Source of the DNA: an uncultured Collinsella sp.
GTDB lineage: Bacteria; Actinomycetota; Coriobacteriia; Coriobacteriales; Coriobacteriaceae
Assembly: GCA_902493615.1 (NCBI GenBank)
Contig: CABUQK010000081.1
Coordinates: 1-9,228, forward strand
Direction: 5' to 3'
Length of the DNA: 9,228 nucleotides
Both the position numbers and the translations under genes were made by a program. This document shows positions 4,376 through 9,228 of the stretch, one piece after another; the first letter of the stretch is position 1; each line of letters starts with the position of its first letter. The notes under the pieces were generated by a model that made no database searches, was not told where the DNA came from, and saw nothing but the letters and a program-made list of their open reading frames with translations.

Positions 4376-6288
4376 AGGGCAGGGACTTTCGGCTCATCGT
4401 CGAGCTGCGGAATGGTGCCTACCACGTTATCCGCCAGCCAATTCATCTCGACAATCTGCGTGCTCGGCAGCGGAGGGAAGCCTTCGATCTGTACCACGCC
4501 GTTCTGACTGTGGAGCTCGCCGCCAAAGGGGTTGATGGATCCCTCGACAATGCCGTTGCGGAGCAACTGCACGAGTTTGCGCGTCTGGTAGGGTAGGCCC
4601 GGAGCGTAACGGATGTCGATAACGCCGGAGCTCATGCCGTACCAGTAGTTGACGGCGCGCACTTGGCTGTCATCGCTGGTCTCGTCCCACGTGCCGTGCA
4701 GAAGGCTGCGAACGATGAGCTCGTAGTAACGGCCCCAGTTCCATACCGGCATGGCGATGCCGGAAACCTTGCCATCGACCAGGCGGTGGAGTCCGTAAGC
4801 CGTAGGGTCTTCGAGCGACTTTGACATGTCAGCGCCGGTCATGACGCTCACGCCTTCGCGGCACATGGCTTCGGCAAGACCACCGGCGGGAACATCGCCC
4901 CAGGTGAGGATAATTTGCGCGCGGGGGTCGAGCAGCGAGGCGCCGATGGCAAAGGCATTGATCTCGCTGAGCGCGCCGGATGCGAAGACCGACGCGTGGT
5001 AGCCGATGCGATGGTTGTCCGCCATGCTGGCGGCAAGGGCGCCCAGGAGGAACTTGGCCTCGTACATCTTGCCAAAGTACGAACGGACGCTTTGGTGGGG
5101 AAGGCCGATAGAGCAGTTAAGGAACCGAACCTGGGGATACTCAACGGCAGCTCTGAGCGTGTATTCCATCAGGCGGTGCGAGGTCGAGAAGATGACGTTG
5201 TCTCCATGTTTGACAGCCGTTTCCACGGCGGCGTAGAACACGTCCGGATCGTGACAGTCTTCGAACGCCTCGGTGCGCACGATACCGTCAAAGTGCTCAT
5301 CGAGATACTGACGTCCTTGGTCGTGCAGACTGTCCCAGCTCGACGCCGCACAGGGGAACTCATGGATAAAGGCGATGCGCAGGGGGTTGGCCGTCGAGTA
5401 GACGGTCTTGCCCATAAAGAAGTTGAGCACGCCAGAGGTGGACTTGGCGGGCGTCTCCTCCTCGTCGACGCTCGGTGCTTCGACAAGATCGACCTTGTCC
5501 TCGTCATTTTTGCCGGCAATAACCAGCTCGCGCCAGATCTTGCACAGGCGGTTTACGACGATATCCGTCGGCGTATCCAGCAGGCGGTCCTGGTTGTACA
5601 CATTGAGGTAGACGAGCATGGCGTCGGCGGGCGTAATGTCCAGGTGGTCGCCGCCTGCGCGAAGGTAGGCGCGCTTAAAGAGCAGGAAGGTGTGGCGCAG
5701 GTAGTCGACCTTTTTCTGCGGCCATTTTTCGATAAGGTTCTGACCGAGCATCTTGGCGAGCGTCTCGTAGCTTCCCTCACGCGAGAACTCGATCTCGTAT
5801 AGGGGGCAGACGCGCCAAAACGCGCAGAACTCGCCGTACAGGCGGCTTTCGACGGAATCCCATGTGCCGGGGTAGAGACGGGTGACCTTGGCCGAAACCG
5901 TCGGAGCGTCCAGGAATTTGAGGACACTGACGCGTTTGTTGCCTTCCTGGACATAGAACCGATGCATGAACTCGGTGACGATGATGGGGTCGCGATAACC
6001 CTCGGTTACCTGGATGTCGTAGAGGTTGGACCACTTGCGGGCGAACTCGGTGCCAAACGGCAGCAGGGGCATAAAGTTGCATGAAAAGGCGGACTGACGG
6101 CCCTTGGTAACCGTACCGACGACCATTTCGAGCGGAATGTCTCTCAGGCCGACATTCTCTCGCTGGCCTAAGGGGAGCTGGGCAACCAAGCTATCGAGGT
6201 CCGTGAGGTACGGATACTCGCTTTGACTAATGGCGCGTCGACGTCCTTGCTCGCCGCGCTTGCGTGCTTGACGGTAGGCCTCTTCCAT
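4372..6288 (-). CDS. Cytoplasmic ParB-like / BMP (PnrA-type) nucleoside-binding fusion protein
   Basis: A 638-residue protein. The start is fixed by GGGAG 7 bases before ATG (6288-6286). There is no signal peptide or lipobox, unlike ordinary BMP/PnrA substrate-binding lipoproteins. Residues about 45-140 look ParB-like: IPLEMVVGTVTKGRQSAFSCN, a conserved-looking RDPIIVTEF, then YVQEGNKRVSVLKFLD (EGNKR 115-119), which resembles the EGHRR-type ParB motif. A mostly helical middle (about 141-257) and an acidic linker (about 258-285) follow. From about 303 a BMP domain runs to about 605: IAFIHEFPCAASSWDS, YEAKFLLGALAASMADNHRIGY (409-430, in parts YEAKFLLGALAAS and NHRIGY), PVWNWGRYYELIVRSLLHGTW, and INPFGGELHSQNG near the C-terminus. 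The BMP fold binds purine nucleosides in PnrA; the ligand here is unknown. Proteins of this layout occur in Firmicutes and are usually named as transporter components, which the missing export signal argues against. It is cotranscribed with the phosphoesterase (4-base overlap). Confidence 0.8.
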   Translation of the reverse strand: MEEAYRQARKRGEQGRRRAISQSEYPYLTDLDSLVAQLPLGQRENVGLRDIPLEMVVGTVTKGRQSAFSCNFMPLLPFGTEFARKWSNLYDIQVTEGYRDPIIVTEFMHRFYVQEGNKRVSVLKFLDAPTVSAKVTRLYPGTWDSVESRLYGEFCAFWRVCPLYEIEFSREGSYETLAKMLGQNLIEKWPQKKVDYLRHTFLLFKRAYLRAGGDHLDITPADAMLVYLNVYNQDRLLDTPTDIVVNRLCKIWRELVIAGKNDEDKVDLVEAPSVDEEETPAKSTSGVLNFFMGKTVYSTANPLRIAFIHEFPCAASSWDSLHDQGRQYLDEHFDGIVRTEAFEDCHDPDVFYAAVETAVKHGDNVIFSTSHRLMEYTLRAAVEYPQVRFLNCSIGLPHQSVRSYFGKMYEAKFLLGALAASMADNHRIGYHASVFASGALSEINAFAIGASLLDPRAQIILTWGDVPAGGLAEAMCREGVSVMTGADMSKSLEDPTAYGLHRLVDGKVSGIAMPVWNWGRYYELIVRSLLHGTWDETSDDSQVRAVNYWYGMSSGVIDIRYAPGLPYQTRKLVQLLRNGIVEGSINPFGGELHSQNGVVQIEGFPPLPSTQIVEMNWLADNVVGTIPQLDDEPKVPAL

Positions 6289-6301
6289 GATGTTGCTCCC
6301 T

Positions 6302-6321
6302 TAGTCGTTTAAACAACTATA
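6302..6321 (-). promoter_or_regulatory. Candidate -10 box with overlapping operator palindrome upstream of the fusion gene
   Basis: On the minus strand TATAGT (6321-6316) is a fair -10 box about 28 bases from the ATG; no good -35 is visible. It overlaps an 18-base near-perfect palindrome at 6302-6319 (TAGTCGTTT/AAACAACTA, one mismatched pair, centre GTTTAAAC) that lies between the -10 and the ribosome binding site. This is the usual place for a repressor dimer. No regulator gene is seen in the window. Confidence 0.4.
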
Positions 6322-6343
6322 TGAACCATGGTACCACGAATGA

Positions 6344-6382
6344 AAACCACAACAAAGGTGCCTGTCCCCTTTGTGGTGGTTT
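6344..6382. repeat. Imperfect 15-bp palindrome, REP-like copy B, probable terminator for the MscS gene
   Basis: The arms AAACCACAACAAAGG (6344-6358) and CCTTTGTGGTGGTTT (6368-6382) pair with one mismatch around a 9-base loop TGCCTGTCC. Read on the minus strand it begins in the TAA stop of the MscS gene (6381-6383) and ends in TTTT (6346-6343), the same arrangement as copy A. The shared core is ACCACC, then CAAAGGGGAC, then CCTTTG and GTGGTTTT. In this copy the loop contains GGGGACAGGCACC, a motif I recall from REP-type palindromes in many genomes. Confidence 0.75.
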
Positions 6383-7148
6383 AGGCAATGATGGGGGCGA
6401 TGGCGCGGATGCAGGCGTCGGCAGCGGTGAAAGTGGTGCTGTCGTCGCTGACGATAAAGATGATCTTGCCCTTAATGCCAAAGTCGCCGATCTCGCTAAA
6501 GAGCACATACGGCTCCTTGTCAAAGCCCGAGATGGGAAGCACGGCGGCCTTGGTGGCGCTGGTCAGCTCGTCTGCCAGCGCGTCGAGCGAGGCCCACTTG
6601 GACGTGTCCTTTACGGCAACGGGCACAGCCACGCGCCCAAAGGGCATCAAATGCACGAGCGTGTTCTTGGAGATGTTGGAGTTGGGGACGATGATGGTCT
6701 GCCCGCAGGCATCTTCGATGGTCGTGTGGCGCCAGGTGATGTCCTGGACCACGCCCGACACGCCGCCGACTTCGATATTGTCGCCAGGCTTGATGATGCC
6801 CATAAACGTAACCTGCATGCCGCCAATAAGGTTTGACAGCGTGTCCTGAAAGCCGAGCGAGATGGCGATGCCGCCGACGCCAAGAGCGGCGACGAGCGCG
6901 TTTGCGTTAATGCCAAAGCAGTTGTCGAGGATAAAGCTGCCGCCGATCATCCAGATGACGGCGCGTGCGATGTTGATGAAGATGCTCGATGCCGGAAGCG
7001 GGTTGTCGTCGCGATTGAGCAGGTGACGCAGGGTCTTGGATACGACCTTGGTGGCGACGGCGGTGCCTATCGCCAAGATGACGGCCCAGATGATGTTGTG
7101 GACCCACCGTTGCTCAAAGAAATGAAGAATCGGCTCAAACAATTCCAT
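6381..7148 (-). CDS. MscS-family small-conductance mechanosensitive channel
   Basis: This is a membrane channel that opens under high membrane tension and releases solutes in osmotic downshock. It has 255 residues, somewhat shorter than E. coli MscS (286). Helices lie at about 17-38 and 55-75. The pore helix TM3 (about 82-112, ANALVAALGVGGIAISLGFQ then DTLSNLIGGM) has the Gly/Ala packing pattern of the family. The beta domain follows (about 115-170) with IIKPGDNIEVGGVSGVVQDITWR and IIVPNSNISKN, the family signature. The C-terminal alpha/beta part is short. The start is supported by AAGGAGG 10 bases upstream of ATG 7148-7146. It is separated from the upstream 5'-nucleotidase gene by a terminator and from the downstream fusion gene by a palindrome, so it is probably a single-gene unit. 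Confidence 0.93.
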   Translation of the reverse strand: MELFEPILHFFEQRWVHNIIWAVILAIGTAVATKVVSKTLRHLLNRDDNPLPASSIFINIARAVIWMIGGSFILDNCFGINANALVAALGVGGIAISLGFQDTLSNLIGGMQVTFMGIIKPGDNIEVGGVSGVVQDITWRHTTIEDACGQTIIVPNSNISKNTLVHLMPFGRVAVPVAVKDTSKWASLDALADELTSATKAAVLPISGFDKEPYVLFSEIGDFGIKGKIIFIVSDDSTTFTAADACIRAIAPIIA

Positions 7149-7192
7149 GTAGGGAAAACCTCCTTATGATCGTCCAACCATGATACCCACCA

Positions 7193-7226
7193 AGAAGCCC
7201 GTCCGATCAAATTCGGACGGGCTTCT
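7193..7226 (-). terminator. Rho-independent terminator of the 5'-nucleotidase gene
   Basis: A perfect 14-bp stem (7193-7206 AGAAGCCCGTCCGA with 7213-7226) has a 6-base loop. It lies 51 bases beyond the TAA stop of the minus-strand 5'-nucleotidase gene and 44 bases before the MscS start codon. The T content after the stem is modest (CTTCTTGG on the minus strand), but stem strength and position support a terminator. Confidence 0.8.
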
Positions 7227-7277
7227 GTGCTCGATATAAGGTTTACGCGGCGGGGCTGTAAGGCCCGGCGGTGTAGC

Positions 7278-9228
7278 TTAGCGTCGACGCTTCCAGATAA
7301 TGCCGAGCATGATGACGATGATGCCGCCGATAAGGCACGCGCCAACTACTGCCAGCGTGCGGTCTCCCGTTGTGGCAAGCTTACCGGTCGTCTTCTTGGT
7401 GATGACCTTCGTGGCCGTCGTGTCCGTCTTAGGCGAGGGCTTAGGCGTCGGGGCCGGTGTGGGCGTGGGGTCCACGGCAGCGGAGCCAAAGCTGATGGTG
7501 CCCGCGAGCGAGGCCATCTTGCTCTCCCAGCTGTCCTGCCCGATCAGTGCCCTCAGCGCCGCCTCGCACGTGCCCCACTCGGTGTACTTGGTGGCGTGTG
7601 CAAAGGTGGGAAAATCGGTCGTGTTGGTAATGATGTAGTTGTTGGTGGCGACGGTATAGGTCTTGGCGGGGTCGAGCGTGCTGCCGTCTTTGGTGAGTGT
7701 GGCACTCACAATGCGCTTGCCTTCGGGCTGCGTCCAATCAATCGTCACGTTGATGCCGCCAAAGGAGAGAACGCTGCCAGAGTCATCGCGCCACTTGTAC
7801 TTGTCTTGCGCCTCCTGCTCGGTGTGACCGGCCGCCACATAAGCCTGCTGAAGCTCGTAGCTGTCGTTGCAATCGTCGCTGATTTGTAGCGAGTGCTCGA
7901 GCGCTGCGAGGAAGTCCGCGCCGGTCATGGTCCAGGTCTCCACGGTGTTGCCGTAGGGCGAGATGGCGATGACGTTGCCGGCGGTCACGTTGCCCGCCGC
8001 GATGCCGCCGCGGATGCCGCCAGCGTTTTCGATAGCGAGGTCCGCGCCCGTCAGGTCAAGATAGGAGCTGCAAATCACGTGGCCGATGGTCTGGGCCTTG
8101 GTGGTGTCGCCCTCCTTGCTGGGACGGAAATCGGTGGTGCGCACCATTTCCCAACCATGCGTGCCTGCGGCGTCCTCGCCGTAGAAATAGTTGGTGGTGG
8201 ATGTGCCGAGCACCTTGTTCGATTCGTTTTCAAAGTCCTCGTCGAGCGGCTTGATCTTGTTGCGGACGGCTTCAAGGCGGCTTTGGTAGTCGGAGCCCTT
8301 GTCGGGGTCTGCCAAAAGGTCGTTGACGTTCTTGGCGGTGTAGAGCTTCTCGTTGCTGTCGTCTGCAGGGACCGTGACCGTGTCGTCGTCGGTCGTCTCG
8401 GTGCCATTCGTGTCGTATTTGTACGGAATGGAAAGCAGTCCCACCTCGGCAAAGGCACTGCCCGCCTCGACAACGTGGATTGTCTTGCCGTCGGCTCCCG
8501 TCACCTTCTCGTTAAGGTTGATGTGCTCGTGGCCTGCGATAAGGGCATCGACGCCACGGAGTCGCGTGGCAAAGGTCTTGGCGTCGAGCGTGTGCGCGAT
8601 ACACACAACAACATCGCAGCCCTCCTTGCGCAGCTGCTCTGCCTCGGCATTGATGGCGTTCGCGGCACTCGAGAACGACGTACCCGCGACCAGGTCCGCG
8701 CGCAGCGAGGATCCCAGCGACTCATCCATGGCACCCACGACGCCGACCTTGATTTTGTAGTCGAATGTGGAGTGATCCTCGCTATCCTCCCAGGTGCGAT
8801 CGAGCGTCTTCGTGATGCTCGAGCTCCATACGCCGCTCGTAGACTTCGCGTTCGCGCAGAGCATGGCGAAGGGCGTGCCGGTGGTGCTGTAGCCGGTCAT
8901 GGTGCGGAGTTTGTTCGCGCCGTAGCTCCAGTCGTGGTTGCCCGGCGTGGTCGCGTCGTAGCCGTCTACATAGAAGGTGTCCATGAGCTCGGCGATGCTC
9001 TTGCCCTCGCTCATGGTGGCGAAGGACTGCCCGTGGAAGGTGTCGCCCGCATCGAGCAAAAGATCGGGGGCGCTGTTTTGGGCGCTATAGAGAACCGCCA
9101 GCCCATCAAAGCCCACAGTGCCGGTGCCCTTGCTTGCGTTGTAGCTGTACTTGTAGCTGCCGTGGATGTCGTTGGTGTGCATGACGGCCACGGAGCCGTC
9201 AATAGCGGCGGGCAGGTTCCCCGCGAAA
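7278..9228 (-). CDS. Surface-anchored 5'-nucleotidase / cyclic-nucleotide phosphodiesterase family protein (N-terminus outside window)
   Basis: The frame is open to the window edge; 649 residues are visible, counting from the codon at 9227-9225. It belongs to the UshA/CD73-type family that removes phosphate from extracellular nucleotides. The metallophosphatase domain has HTNDIHG (17-23), DAGD (59-62), TPGNHDW (GNHD 96-99), IAHT (His 212) and GHEH (232-235), all metal or catalytic positions intact. The C-terminal 5'-nucleotidase domain has IENAGGIRGG (399-408) and SPYGNTVETW. A Pro/Thr stalk (about 586-600, DPTPTPAPTPKPSPK) leads to the sorting signal LATTG (617-621), a hydrophobic helix and KRRR. 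This predicts sortase attachment to the cell wall. LAXTG is the form used by class E sortases in actinobacteria. A GTG at 9191 is not a likely start: the frame continues upstream, and a signal peptide should lie there. Confidence 0.93.
   Translation of the reverse strand, partial: FAGNLPAAIDGSVAVMHTNDIHGSYKYSYNASKGTGTVGFDGLAVLYSAQNSAPDLLLDAGDTFHGQSFATMSEGKSIAELMDTFYVDGYDATTPGNHDWSYGANKLRTMTGYSTTGTPFAMLCANAKSTSGVWSSSITKTLDRTWEDSEDHSTFDYKIKVGVVGAMDESLGSSLRADLVAGTSFSSAANAINAEAEQLRKEGCDVVVCIAHTLDAKTFATRLRGVDALIAGHEHINLNEKVTGADGKTIHVVEAGSAFAEVGLLSIPYKYDTNGTETTDDDTVTVPADDSNEKLYTAKNVNDLLADPDKGSDYQSRLEAVRNKIKPLDEDFENESNKVLGTSTTNYFYGEDAAGTHGWEMVRTTDFRPSKEGDTTKAQTIGHVICSSYLDLTGADLAIENAGGIRGGIAAGNVTAGNVIAISPYGNTVETWTMTGADFLAALEHSLQISDDCNDSYELQQAYVAAGHTEQEAQDKYKWRDDSGSVLSFGGINVTIDWTQPEGKRIVSATLTKDGSTLDPAKTYTVATNNYIITNTTDFPTFAHATKYTEWGTCEAALRALIGQDSWESKMASLAGTISFGSAAVDPTPTPAPTPKPSPKTDTTATKVITKKTTGKLATTGDRTLAVVGACLIGGIIVIMLGIIWKRRR

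Noticed and set aside
4915..5802. Open frame of 295 codons on the plus strand inside the fusion gene
   Set aside because: It is antisense to a gene with clear domain motifs, has no ribosome binding site, and its composition is a mirror of the real frame.
7227..7889. Plus-strand frame of 220 codons opposite the 5'-nucleotidase C-terminus
   Set aside because: It is antisense to the well-supported sorting signal and C-terminal domain, is Arg/Gly-rich, and has no recognisable motif.
9011..9202. GTG/ATG starts near 9191 as the true start of the 5'-nucleotidase
   Set aside because: The frame stays open to the window end, the HTNDIHG motif would lie almost at the N-terminus, and a wall-anchored protein needs a signal peptide upstream.
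1..9228. CRISPR array, insertion sequence, prophage or plasmid genes
   Set aside because: No direct-repeat array, transposase, integrase or replication gene was found; the only repeats are the two palindromes reported.

Overview
The window looks like a chromosomal segment of a high-GC Gram-positive gut bacterium. Coriobacteriia, and Collinsella or a close relative, is my best guess. This rests on strong C- and G-ending codon use, the tuf-rpmG-trnW-secE-nusG-rplK-rplA order, a four-cysteine L33, and a cell-wall anchored 5'-nucleotidase with an LAXTG-type sorting signal. It is recognition from memory, not a database result.

Plus strand, 1-3612: a translation and transcription housekeeping cluster. 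It begins inside tuf (EF-Tu, 3' part only), which is closed by a strong terminator. A new promoter then starts rpmG (L33), tRNA-Trp(CCA), secE, nusG, rplK (L11) and rplA (L1). The rplK-rplA spacer holds three hairpins. The last one overlaps the rplA Shine-Dalgarno and reproduces the layout of the L1-binding site known from 23S rRNA and from L1 operons: stem, a GA/six-base asymmetric loop, then a GC stem. It is therefore a good candidate for L1 feedback control. A strong terminator follows rplA directly, so rplJ-rplL are not the next genes.

Minus strand, 9228-3665: four genes point toward the ribosomal cluster. In transcription order they are (i) a 5'-nucleotidase family metallophosphatase, truncated at the window edge, with a Pro/Thr stalk, LATTG motif, membrane helix and KRRR tail; (ii) a small MscS-type mechanosensitive channel; (iii) a 638-residue cytoplasmic protein that appears to fuse a ParB-like N-terminal region to a BMP/PnrA-type nucleoside-binding domain; and (iv) a calcineurin-like metallophosphoesterase whose ATG overlaps the stop of (iii) as ATGA. 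Genes (ii) and (iv) each end with the TAA stop sitting on the edge of a related palindromic repeat that also looks like a terminator.

The most unusual content is the coupled pair (iii)+(iv), which resembles a sensor-like protein with no signal peptide plus a phosphoesterase of unknown substrate; the two related palindromes fused to stop codons; and the putative L1 site. A link between the surface 5'-nucleotidase and the nucleoside-binding fold of (iii) is only an inference from proximity and family.
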